Assembly: GCA_964483045.1 (NCBI GenBank)
Contig: CAYZZK010000049.1
Span: 1-7,212 of the forward strand
Length of the DNA stretch: 7,212 bases
Direction of reading: 5' to 3'
Source: JBBTYG01 sp964483045
GTDB taxonomy: Bacteria > Patescibacteriota > Minisyncoccia > UBA6257 > 2-01-FULL-56-20
Shown here: positions 1 to 5,223 of the stretch, in pieces
Layout of the letters: each line of letters begins with the position of its first letter
Position numbering within the stretch: the stretch's first letter is position 1
Made by a program: the position numbers and the translations under genes
Notes under the pieces: generated by a model
Seen by the model: the letters and a program-made list of their open reading frames with translations, nothing else
What the model was told of the DNA's origin: nothing
The model's database searches: none

Positions 1-200
1 ATTATGACTTTGTCGCCGGTTTTGTATTCGTTTTTTTCATCATGAACCTTGAATCGCTTCGTTGTTTTGTAATATCTAAGATACTTCGGGTGTTTTTTGA
101 AACCGGAAACTTCAACTACCCGCGTTTTGTTCATCTTGTCGCTTACAACAACGCCGATTATTTTTCTCTTTTTAGCCACGTTTATATCGTTTATTTTCAT
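1..200 (-). CDS. rpsQ: 30S ribosomal protein S17, 3' end beyond window
   Basis: S17 is a primary 16S rRNA-binding protein of the small subunit with an OB-fold. The reading frame is open from an ATG at 198-200 to the window edge and gives 66 complete residues. It starts MKINDINVAKKRKIIG and carries the family features GVVVSDKMNKT at residues 16-26, HPKYLRYYKTTKRFKVHD at about 37-54, and YKTGDKV at 59-65. The family is usually about 80-90 residues long, so only the C-terminal end is missing. It starts 9 bases after the rpmC stop, the expected operon neighbour. A GTG at codon 8 is an alternative start, but the ATG fits the spacing better. No Shine-Dalgarno motif is visible before it. Identity is very likely. 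Confidence 0.95.
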   Translation of the reverse strand, partial: MKINDINVAKKRKIIGVVVSDKMNKTRVVEVSGFKKHPKYLRYYKTTKRFKVHDEKNEYKTGDKVI

Positions 201-209
201 CGCTTCGTA

Positions 210-413
210 TTATTTTTCCTTCGCGCCGGGAGAATTTAAAATAGTTAAAATCCGGGCGATATTTTTTCTCACATTTCCTATCTCGTTCGCGTTTTTCACT
301 TTTCCGGCGATGCGATCAAATCGCAGGGACCGGAGTTTTTCTCTGTCGTCCTTGAGAATTTTATGCAGCTCTGCCGGCACTTTTAATTTTAACTCCTGAA
401 AATTCTTGCTCAT
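210..413 (-). CDS. rpmC: 50S ribosomal protein L29
   Basis: L29 is a small two-helix protein of the large subunit near the tunnel exit, next to L23. The 67-residue product is within the family's usual 60-75 and has the expected pattern: a helical N-terminal half (FQELKLKVPAELHKILKDDR), a basic turn, and the C-terminal helix NVRKNIARILTILN at about residues 47-60. Similarity alone is weak, as is usual for L29, but the position between L16 and S17 is diagnostic. The ATG follows the rplP stop with only one base between (TAA C ATG), so translational coupling is likely. No Shine-Dalgarno motif is seen beyond what the end of rplP offers. Confidence 0.93.
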   Translation of the reverse strand: MSKNFQELKLKVPAELHKILKDDREKLRSLRFDRIAGKVKNANEIGNVRKNIARILTILNSPGAKEK

Positions 414-414
414 G

Positions 415-828
415 TTATTCTTTCGCGATTATTTTGGATTTGAACGGGAGTTTGAAACTTGCGAGACGCAACGCTTCAGAGGCAACGTCTTTTTCCACGC
501 CGTCGATTTCAAAAATAATCCTTCCCGGGCGAACCGGAAACACGTAATGATCAACACTTCCCTTTCCTCCTCCCATCGTCGTTTCGGGCGGCCGAATCGT
601 AACGGGCTTGTCCGGGAATACACGAATCCATAAACGGCCGCTTCTTTTCAAAGAATTCGTGATTGTCCGCCGGGCGGATTCGATCTGCTTCGAATTGAGC
701 CACGCAGCTTCCATAGCTTTAATGCCATAGCTGCCGTAGCTAAGTTCGATCCCCCGAGTTTCTACGGTTCTTTTGCGCGATCGCCCTTTATGCCATTTTC
801 GATGTTTTACTTTCTTTGGAATCAACAT
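415..828 (-). CDS. rplP: 50S ribosomal protein L16
   Basis: L16 binds 23S rRNA near the A-site tRNA elbow and the peptidyl transferase centre. The 137-residue length is normal for the family. The start MLIPKKVKHRKWHKGRSR is typical, and it is followed by GIELSYGSYGIKAME (26-40), the RRTITNSLKRSGRLWIRVFP block (53-72), and MGGGKGSVDHYVFPVRPG (85-102). The segment before the glycine-rich motif reads PETTMGGGKG. Most bacteria have an arginine just before MG (Arg81 in E. coli, hydroxylated by YcfD); here it is Thr84, and the middle of the motif is Gly instead of Lys or Ser. The gene starts 40 bases after the rpsC stop, the largest gap within the operon, and no Shine-Dalgarno or promoter is obvious in that AT-rich gap. 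Identity is certain. Confidence 0.98.
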   Translation of the reverse strand: MLIPKKVKHRKWHKGRSRKRTVETRGIELSYGSYGIKAMEAAWLNSKQIESARRTITNSLKRSGRLWIRVFPDKPVTIRPPETTMGGGKGSVDHYVFPVRPGRIIFEIDGVEKDVASEALRLASFKLPFKSKIIAKE

Positions 829-868
829 GGTGATGATTTAAAAAAATTAAAGTTTTAAATTATTAGCT

Positions 869-1594
869 TTAGCTTGAGTTCGATTGATTTTTTCCTCCAA
901 AAGAGGACCCGCCTCCGGAGGGCAACTTGGAATTTTCCGCATCTTTGGCGAATATTTTGCCTTTGTAAATCCACACCTTAATGCCTATAGTCCCGTAACT
1001 CGTGAATGCCGTTGCCTGCCCGTAATCAATGTCCGCCCGGAGGGTTTGGAGCGGAAGCGATCCTTTTGCCAGCCATTCGCGCCGCGCAATTTCATTTCCG
1101 TCCAATCTGCCCGAAAACAAAATTTTCGCTCCTTTTACTTCCCGATTCTGCATTGTGCTTTCAAGATATTTCTTTAGCGTTCTCCTAAAAGGCAGGCGCT
1201 TTTCGAGATCCCATGCTATCTGTTGCGCAACATGGGGCGCAGAGATTTCCGATCGCTTTAATTCTTCTACGTTCAAACTGATTGGGACGAATTTCGTCTT
1301 CCGAATTTTTTTAAGCGCCGCCTCGATCGCCTTCGAAAGCTCCTCGATTCCTTTTCCTCCCCGGCCGATAATAAAGCCGGGACGCGCGGCCTTAATAAAA
1401 ACCTTAAGCGTTCCTTGGGTCCGTTCTATCTCAATCGCGGAAATTCCCGCCTGCGCTATTTTTTCCCGTACAACGGAGCGAATCGCCTCATCCTCTGCGA
1501 GAAATCTGGCGTATTCGCCCTTCAAAAACCACCTGGAGTTCCAGTTCTTTATAATACCGAGCCGAAATGATAATGGATTAATTTTCTGTCCCAT
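869..1594 (-). CDS. rpsC: 30S ribosomal protein S3
   Basis: S3 sits at the mRNA entry side of the 30S head and contributes to mRNA helicase activity. The product has 241 residues (E. coli 233). The N-terminal part begins MGQKINPLSFRLGI, the family hallmark. A type II KH domain follows, with the GxxG loop as GRGG at residues 77-80 inside RPGFIIGRGGKGIEEL. The C-terminal S3 domain includes ARREWLAKGSLPLQTLRAD (about 170-188) and YGTIGIKVWIYKG (200-212). The last 20 or so residues form a Ser/Gly/Asn-rich tail (PSGGGSSFGGKNQSNSS) that is probably disordered. The start is fixed by the MGQK hallmark, 21 bases after the rplV stop. No Shine-Dalgarno motif is visible. Confidence 0.99.
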   Translation of the reverse strand: MGQKINPLSFRLGIIKNWNSRWFLKGEYARFLAEDEAIRSVVREKIAQAGISAIEIERTQGTLKVFIKAARPGFIIGRGGKGIEELSKAIEAALKKIRKTKFVPISLNVEELKRSEISAPHVAQQIAWDLEKRLPFRRTLKKYLESTMQNREVKGAKILFSGRLDGNEIARREWLAKGSLPLQTLRADIDYGQATAFTSYGTIGIKVWIYKGKIFAKDAENSKLPSGGGSSFGGKNQSNSS

Positions 1595-1615
1595 GGCAAT
1601 AAGAATTCAAAATAT

Positions 1616-2119
1616 TTATATCGCTTTTCGGTTGAATATTTTTTTGAAAAATCCCGGTTTTTTCATTTTTCCGGTCTTTTGATCTGCCCCTACTCTTTCC
1701 TTGAGCGGTCTCTCCTTCGCCTCCTTTTTCGGAAGTTTCTCCTTTTTCTCAACTTTAATCTTGAAGCGCGACGGCTTCGGATTCGGATTTTCGCCCAAGA
1801 TCATGGTTACGTGGCTCATCTTTTTTTGTATCGGAGTGGCCATACCTCTCGCCCGCGGCAAGAAACGCTTCAGCATCGGGCCCGTATCGACCGTAATCGT
1901 TTCAATATAAAAATTTGCAGCATCAAGCTTTTTATTGTTTCGGAGGTTCTGAACAGCGGATCGCAAAAGTTTTCGGAGCGGCACGGCCGCGCGGTTTCGC
2001 ACAAGCATAAGTTGGGCCTCCGCTTCGTTTACCGATAATCCCCGTACAAGGTCGGCCACTCCTCTCACCTTTCTTGGCGTTATCCGTAAATAATTAAGTT
2101 TTGCGATTTGTTTCGTCAT
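1616..2119 (-). CDS. rplV: 50S ribosomal protein L22 with long basic C-terminal extension
   Basis: L22 contacts all 23S rRNA domains, and its beta-hairpin lines the nascent peptide tunnel. The core (about residues 1-110) shows KLNYLRITPRKVRGVADLVRG (7-27), the AEAQLML helix, SAVQNLRNN (54-62), and the hairpin region KRFLPRARGMATPIQKKMSHVTMIL (84-108). Typical L22 is about 110-120 residues; this one has 167. The extra 55 or so are highly charged and lysine-rich, with a short hydrophobic-basic end GFFKKIFNRKAI. The extension is read continuously without any frameshift sign. It starts 9 bases after the rpsS stop and lies in the usual S19-L22-S3 order. Identity is certain; the function of the tail is unknown. 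Confidence 0.98.
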   Translation of the reverse strand: MTKQIAKLNYLRITPRKVRGVADLVRGLSVNEAEAQLMLVRNRAAVPLRKLLRSAVQNLRNNKKLDAANFYIETITVDTGPMLKRFLPRARGMATPIQKKMSHVTMILGENPNPKPSRFKIKVEKKEKLPKKEAKERPLKERVGADQKTGKMKKPGFFKKIFNRKAI

Positions 2120-2128
2120 TGCAGTAGA

Positions 2129-2446
2129 TTATTTTTTGGCCGGGGCCGCTGGAGCCGCGGTCGTCGCCGCTTTGAGTTCGATCTCCTTTTGCATTTTGCC
2201 GCCGTGTTTGACGAATTTTCGAGTAAGAGAGAATTCGCCCAAGCGATGCCCCACCATTTCTTCCGTTACTCGCACTTCTATAAAATCTTTTCCGTTGTGC
2301 ACGCCAAACACATACCCAACCATTTCCGGCGAAATTTCACAAGACCGGGACCACGTTTTAATAATTGTTCCATCTCCCTGCTTAACGCGCGCGATCTTTT
2401 TTAAAATGTTCGGGTCGACAAAAGGACCCTTTTTGCTGCTTCTCAT
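2129..2446 (-). CDS. rpsS: 30S ribosomal protein S19
   Basis: S19 lies in the head of the 30S subunit, pairs with S13 and contacts the A-site finger. The 105-residue product begins MRSSKKGPFVDPNILKKI and has KTWSRSCEISPEMVGYVFGVHNGKDFIEV, where family members normally have TWSRRSTI..., and then the signature MVGHRLGEFSLTRKFVKHG (64-82). Usual length is about 90-95; the extra C-terminal stretch is an Ala/Pro/Lys tail (AATTAAPAAPAKK) of low complexity. The ATG lies 4 bases after the rplB stop. No Shine-Dalgarno motif is present. Identity is certain. Confidence 0.98.
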   Translation of the reverse strand: MRSSKKGPFVDPNILKKIARVKQGDGTIIKTWSRSCEISPEMVGYVFGVHNGKDFIEVRVTEEMVGHRLGEFSLTRKFVKHGGKMQKEIELKAATTAAPAAPAKK

Positions 2447-2450
2447 GAAA

Positions 2451-3272
2451 TTATGTTCTTCGAGAAATTACAAATTTTGACGACGGTTTTTTCCTGTTTC
2501 TGGTTTTATGGCCTCCCGTGACCTTGCCCCAAAGGGTTTTGGGCTTGCGCGTTCCCCGCTGCGTGCTGCCTTCGCCACCGCCGTATGGATGGTCAACCGG
2601 ATTCATCGCCTTTGCTCGCGTTGTCGGCCGAATGCCAAGCCATCTTGAGCGCCCCGCTTTGCCGATAACAACCAAATTGTGTTCTGTGTTCGATACCTGT
2701 CCGATTGATGCGAAACACTCCCACGAAACTCTCCGGACTTCACTCGAAGCAAGTTTTAGGTCTGTAAATCCATCGGCATTTGCCAAAACTTCAACATATG
2801 ATCCGGCCGAGCGAGCGAGCTGACCGCCTTTGCCGGGATGCATTTCGACATTGTGAATCTGCTGTCCAACGGGAATATTTTTAAGCATCAGCCGGTTTCC
2901 GGGCGCAATCGGCGCAGCGACAGCAGTGATTATTTCATTTCCAACCACAACTCCGTGCGGAGCTAAAATATAGCTCTTTTTCCCATTTTGATACTCGATA
3001 AGCAAAATGAATGCCGTTCGATATGGATCGTATTCGATCGTTAAAACCCGGGCGGGTTGATTGATTTCCTTTTGCATGAAATCCACCATTCGATACATTT
3101 TCTTGTTTCCTCCGCCTTGATGGCGAACGGTAATCCGGCCCTGGGAATTTCTTCCGGCTCTCGACTTGAGACGCATAAGGAGCGGCTTATAGCGCTTGGC
3201 CTTACTCAAGCCGCTATAGTCTACGTTGGTAAGACTTCTGCGCGACGGACTTGTGGGACGATATGTCTTCAT
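2451..3272 (-). CDS. rplB: 50S ribosomal protein L2
   Basis: L2 is one of the most conserved large-subunit proteins and is required for subunit association and peptidyl transferase activity. The 273-residue product equals the E. coli length. Blocks visible are GRNSQGRITVRHQGGGNKKMYRMVDF (N-terminal OB-like domain, about 41-66), the SH3-like domain with PVGQQIHNVEMHPGKGGQLARSAG, and the C-terminal signature PVDHPYGGGEG (225-234). The functionally important histidine of this motif (His229 in mature E. coli numbering) is present at position 228, whereas the second His of the usual HPH is a tyrosine here. The gene starts 4 bases after the rplW stop, without a Shine-Dalgarno motif. Identity is certain. 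Confidence 0.99.
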   Translation of the reverse strand: MKTYRPTSPSRRSLTNVDYSGLSKAKRYKPLLMRLKSRAGRNSQGRITVRHQGGGNKKMYRMVDFMQKEINQPARVLTIEYDPYRTAFILLIEYQNGKKSYILAPHGVVVGNEIITAVAAPIAPGNRLMLKNIPVGQQIHNVEMHPGKGGQLARSAGSYVEVLANADGFTDLKLASSEVRRVSWECFASIGQVSNTEHNLVVIGKAGRSRWLGIRPTTRAKAMNPVDHPYGGGEGSTQRGTRKPKTLWGKVTGGHKTRNRKKPSSKFVISRRT

Positions 3273-3276
3273 TTCG

Positions 3277-3552
3277 TTATTGTACGTCTATTTTCTGGCC
3301 GGGTTTTAACATGATAATTGCCTTTTTGAATCCCGAATGCCTGCCTTTGATATTTTGAAATCGCTTATTTTTCCCCGGAATATTTACGGTATTTACCGCG
3401 ATGGGATCTACTTTATATATGGCCTTAACTGCCTTTTTTATTTCCGGTTTCGTAGCCGCCGATTTTACTACAAATAAATATTTGCCTTCGCTCGAGGCGC
3501 GCGTTGCCTTGTCTGTAAGATGCGGCCGTTTTATTAAAAATATGTCTTGCAT
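3277..3552 (-). CDS. rplW: 50S ribosomal protein L23
   Basis: L23 sits at the tunnel exit and is the docking site for trigger factor and the signal recognition particle. With the chosen ATG at 3550-3552 the product is 91 residues, starting MQDIFLIKRPHLTDKATRAS, which matches the normal family N-terminus (IIKRPxxTEKA). YLFVVKSAATKPEIKKAVKAIYKV and VNTVNIPGK follow, then the basic loop and KKAIIMLKPGQKID. The frame also has ATGs further upstream (3648), but that would overlap the end of rplD by 83 bases and add 32 residues with no L23 character. The chosen start lies 13 bases after the rplD stop. No Shine-Dalgarno motif supports either start, so the exact N-terminus is less certain than the identity. 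Confidence 0.93.
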   Translation of the reverse strand: MQDIFLIKRPHLTDKATRASSEGKYLFVVKSAATKPEIKKAVKAIYKVDPIAVNTVNIPGKNKRFQNIKGRHSGFKKAIIMLKPGQKIDVQ

Positions 3553-3565
3553 GTGGGCGATTTTT

Positions 3566-4255
3566 TTATTTAGAGACGACAGAGTTTGTACCAACGCTGG
3601 ATTCGGAATTTTTTCCAAAATGCCTGCCGATCGCTCCGATGGCATCACGATCGATAAAAAAATTCTTGTAGTTTAAAATATCGTACAAATTCAAGGACTC
3701 CGGTGTTATCGCCTTGGTTTTCGGCAGATTCCGCGAGGCCTTCATGACGTTCTGGCTTTCCTTGTCCGCTACAATTAGGACATCAAACTTCCTCTGTTTT
3801 TTGGTGAGACCGAGTATGGGACGCAATTTTTGAGATAATATTTTGGTTTTCGGCTCCTGTATCGCCAGCGTATCAAACACCCGGACTTCGCTGTCCTTGA
3901 GCTTTTTAGAAAGAGCAGTAAACATTGAGGCGCGCCTCATGCTCTTATTTATCTTTTGGCTGTAGTCGCGCATTTTGTTCGGACCATGCGCTTTTCCACC
4001 CCCTACCCATAGCGGCGATGTTGTCGAGCCATGTCGAGCCCGGCCGGTTCCTTTTTGTCTCCAGGGCTTCCTTCCGCCCCCGCGCACCTCGCCGCGCCCC
4101 TTCGCATGCGCCCACGGGCGCCGTCGGTTGGCGAGTTGGGCCTCCACCACCTGCTGAACGAGTCGCTCATTCCATTTGAGGCCGAAAATCTCGGGGGGCA
4201 AATTCACCTTCCCAACAACTTCATTATTCAAATTGTACACGCTTACCTCAATCAT
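3566..4255 (-). CDS. rplD: 50S ribosomal protein L4
   Basis: L4 binds 23S rRNA domain I, and its long loop reaches the exit tunnel. In E. coli it also represses its own S10 operon by acting on the leader RNA. The 229-residue product shows the tunnel loop at about 43-92: RRRPWAHAKGRGEVRGGGRKPWRQKGTGRARHG followed by SPLWVGGGKAHGP. The globular end includes KSMRRASMFTALSKKL (104-119) and the C-terminal LNLYDILNYKNFFIDRDAI block. The normal fold ends near residue 213; the last 16 residues (GKNSESSVGTNSVVSK) are an extra tail. The start ATG overlaps the rplC stop as ATGA, so translation is probably coupled. Identity is certain. Confidence 0.98.
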   Translation of the reverse strand: MIEVSVYNLNNEVVGKVNLPPEIFGLKWNERLVQQVVEAQLANRRRPWAHAKGRGEVRGGGRKPWRQKGTGRARHGSTTSPLWVGGGKAHGPNKMRDYSQKINKSMRRASMFTALSKKLKDSEVRVFDTLAIQEPKTKILSQKLRPILGLTKKQRKFDVLIVADKESQNVMKASRNLPKTKAITPESLNLYDILNYKNFFIDRDAIGAIGRHFGKNSESSVGTNSVVSK

Positions 4256-4812
4256 TTTTTCGAGATTTCTAAAACGCCGCCACGCGCTCCGGGAACGGCG
4301 CCCTTAACCAGTAATATATTTTTATCTTTATCGACGCCTACGATTTCCAGATTCTTTACCGTAATCCGATCCACGCCCATGTGGCCGGCCATACGCCTTC
4401 CCGGAATAACGCGCTGCGGAGTCGTGTTGCCGATTGAACCCGGCGCACGAAGGCGATTTTTTTGCCCGTGCGTCTTGGGGCCGCCGGCGAATCCGTGGCG
4501 CCGCACGACGCCCTGAAATCCTTTTCCTTTTGAAATGCCCGCCACTCGCACGATGTCCCCTTCCTTAAATGCTTCGACAGTTACCTCTGCGCCCTCCTTG
4601 TAAGATTCAGAGGCAAATATCGCATTTTTCCCGTTTCTAAATTCCTTTTTTGTTTTGCCAAGTTGCACCTGCACCGCTTGATATCCGTCCCGCTCCGTAG
4701 TGCGGATGAGAGTCACCTTATTCGGGGTTGCCGCGACAACCGTAACAGGGATGATTTTTTCATCCTTCCAAATTTGACTCATTTTAACTTTTTTCCCGAT
4801 GAGGAATGACAT
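4252..4812 (-). CDS. rplC: 50S ribosomal protein L3, compact form
   Basis: L3 is an early 23S rRNA assembly protein whose central loop reaches towards the peptidyl transferase centre. The product has 186 residues, shorter than the roughly 205-215 usual in bacteria. The signature region GISKGKGFQGVVRRHGF is at 92-108, followed by the central loop HGQKNRLRAPGSIG and the RVIPGRRMAGHMG segment at 134-146. The glutamine methylated in E. coli L3 (MAGQMG) is a histidine here, as in many other bacteria. It is the first gene of the operon: no S10 gene precedes it, and a promoter plus hairpin leader lie directly upstream. The ATG at 4810-4812 follows an AT-rich stretch with no Shine-Dalgarno motif. Identity is certain. 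Confidence 0.98.
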   Translation of the reverse strand: MSFLIGKKVKMSQIWKDEKIIPVTVVAATPNKVTLIRTTERDGYQAVQVQLGKTKKEFRNGKNAIFASESYKEGAEVTVEAFKEGDIVRVAGISKGKGFQGVVRRHGFAGGPKTHGQKNRLRAPGSIGNTTPQRVIPGRRMAGHMGVDRITVKNLEIVGVDKDKNILLVKGAVPGARGGVLEISKK

Positions 4813-4820
4813 TTGATTTT

Positions 4821-4848
4821 AACTTATAACTAACAACTTATGACAAAC
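4821..4848. repeat. 14-bp imperfect tandem repeat before rplC
   Basis: Two adjacent 14-base units, AACTTATAACTAAC and AACTTATGACAAAC, agree at 12 of 14 positions. They lie in the AT-rich leader 9 to 36 bases upstream of the rplC start codon, where an unstructured ribosome landing site would be expected in a gene that lacks a Shine-Dalgarno motif. It may be simple slippage. Confidence 0.6.
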
Positions 4849-4873
4849 TCATACACTTTTAACTTCGGACTCT

Positions 4874-4911
4874 TAATAAATAAAAATCGCCTAAGGGCTA
4901 GCCCGGCGATT
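4874..4911 (-). terminator. Intrinsic terminator-like hairpin in the rplC leader
   Basis: In the minus-strand RNA AATCGCC (4905-4911) pairs with GGCGATT (4885-4891) over 7 bp. A GGG/CCC helix with a CTAG loop lies inside, and the run TTTATTTATT follows the stem immediately. On the plus strand the hairpin is not followed by a T tract, so it acts in the minus direction only. It lies about 60 bases downstream of the operon promoter and about 60 bases before rplC, so it must be read through for the operon to be expressed. It could alternatively end transcripts coming from the tRNA and the structured RNA upstream, or define a small RNA of about 90 bases. Confidence 0.65.
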
Positions 4912-4975
4912 GGCTATCCTTGTGAAAACATCCGAATCAGTAATGTAATCGAATGTCCATTAAAGAGACCACGTA

Positions 4976-5004
4976 ATAGTAAACTAGGGGCTAAAAGCTG
5001 TCAA
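4976..5004 (-). promoter_or_regulatory. Sigma70-type promoter of the ribosomal protein operon
   Basis: The minus strand reads TTGACA (plus positions 4999-5004), a 17-base spacer, and TACTAT (4976-4981). The -35 matches consensus fully and the -10 in five of six bases, with the optimal spacing. It points to rplC, 164 bases away from the -10 element, and the predicted start is near 4969. It is the strongest promoter candidate of the window. Confidence 0.8.
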
Positions 5005-5014
5005 ATGGACGCTC

Positions 5015-5168
5015 GTGTCTTCTTCCCAAACCCGCTTTGGCTCGAGAAATTAACCTCCCTCGCGACGGGAAAATGCCGCCCTGGTCGCCGCTCCCGGGCA
5101 CCCGGCATTTTCCCTACTCGGTCGGTAATTTCTAGCTCACCTCCGCTTATGGTTCGGGAAGAAGACAC
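5015..5168 (-). ncRNA. Candidate structured RNA: three nested inverted repeats forming a long rod
   Basis: Three inverted repeats are nested around one centre. The outer pair is 5015-5032 with 5151-5168 (18 bp in the minus-strand RNA, one G-U). The middle pair is 5046-5055 with 5124-5132 (9 bp with one bulged base). The inner pair is 5067-5078 with 5103-5114 (12 bp, perfect), closing a GC-rich apical region of 24 bases. Internal loops of roughly 13-18 and 9-11 bases separate the stems. The odd pair in the outer stem is G-U on the minus strand but A-C on the plus strand, which favours a minus-strand RNA. It lies 55 bases downstream of tRNA-Glu and may be cotranscribed with it, since no separate promoter is evident. 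Conserved motifs of RNase P RNA, tmRNA and SRP RNA are not seen. The overall rod with a large bubble resembles 6S RNA, but nothing specific proves it. Confidence 0.55.
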
Positions 5169-5187
5169 TTCGCTTAAGCATATTCCT

Positions 5188-5203
5188 CCTCACGTGCGTG
5201 AGG
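5188..5203. repeat. Small GC-rich hairpin after tRNA-Glu
   Basis: CCTCAC and GTGAGG form a 6-bp perfect stem around a 4-base loop, starting 21 bases after the tRNA 3' end on the minus strand. No T run follows, so it is not a terminator. It may be the first element of the structured RNA or a signal for tRNA 3' processing. Confidence 0.5.
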
Positions 5204-5223
5204 TCGTTAAGACTTTCTAGGTG

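Larger units (their letters stand above)
4813..4969 (-). promoter_or_regulatory. Untranslated leader of the ribosomal protein operon, probable attenuator
   Basis: This is the stretch between the predicted transcription start (about 4969, from the promoter at 4976-5004) and the rplC ATG. In the minus-strand RNA it can form a first hairpin in which ACATTCG (plus positions 4950-4956) pairs with CGGATGT (4928-4934), including one G-U pair that becomes A-C on the other strand. A terminator-like hairpin follows. The 5' half of the terminator can instead be trapped in the loop of a 5-bp hairpin formed by TAGCC (4912-4916) and GGCTA (4899-4903). The layout is what an attenuated ribosomal protein leader would look like. 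No known leader family is recognised, and the trigger (L4 or another r-protein) is only a guess. Confidence 0.5.

Noticed and set aside
4920..4949. Plus-strand promoter TTGTGA-18-TGTAAT that could transcribe the structured region in the other direction
   Set aside because: Both boxes are weak matches, it lies inside the operon leader, and the wobble pairing favours the minus strand.
5001..5108. Minus-strand 35-codon ORF (starting MPGARERRPG) through the structured region, stop at 5001
   Set aside because: Arginine-rich composition typical of a GC-rich chance frame, no ribosome site at a suitable distance, and most of it lies in paired RNA arms.
5137..5181. Minus-strand 14-codon ORF (MLKRSVFFPNHKRR) preceded by GAGGAGGAAT, a possible leader peptide
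   Set aside because: The spacing from GGAGG to ATG is only 3 bases, and the codons coincide with one arm of the 18-bp closing stem, which explains the sequence better as RNA structure.
5188..5203. Hairpin after tRNA-Glu as a transcription terminator
   Set aside because: No T run follows on either strand, and the stem is only 6 bp.
4885..5215. RNase P RNA, tmRNA or SRP RNA as an explanation for the non-coding region
   Set aside because: The conserved GAGGAAAGUC and ACAGAA segments of RNase P, the tRNA-like ends and tag of tmRNA, and the GGAAG-type SRP loop were sought on both strands and not seen.
4840..5220. Plus-strand 126-codon open frame across the intergenic region
   Set aside because: It runs antisense through the promoter, the terminator and the nested inverted repeats, resembles no protein family, and has no start signals; it is a chance frame.
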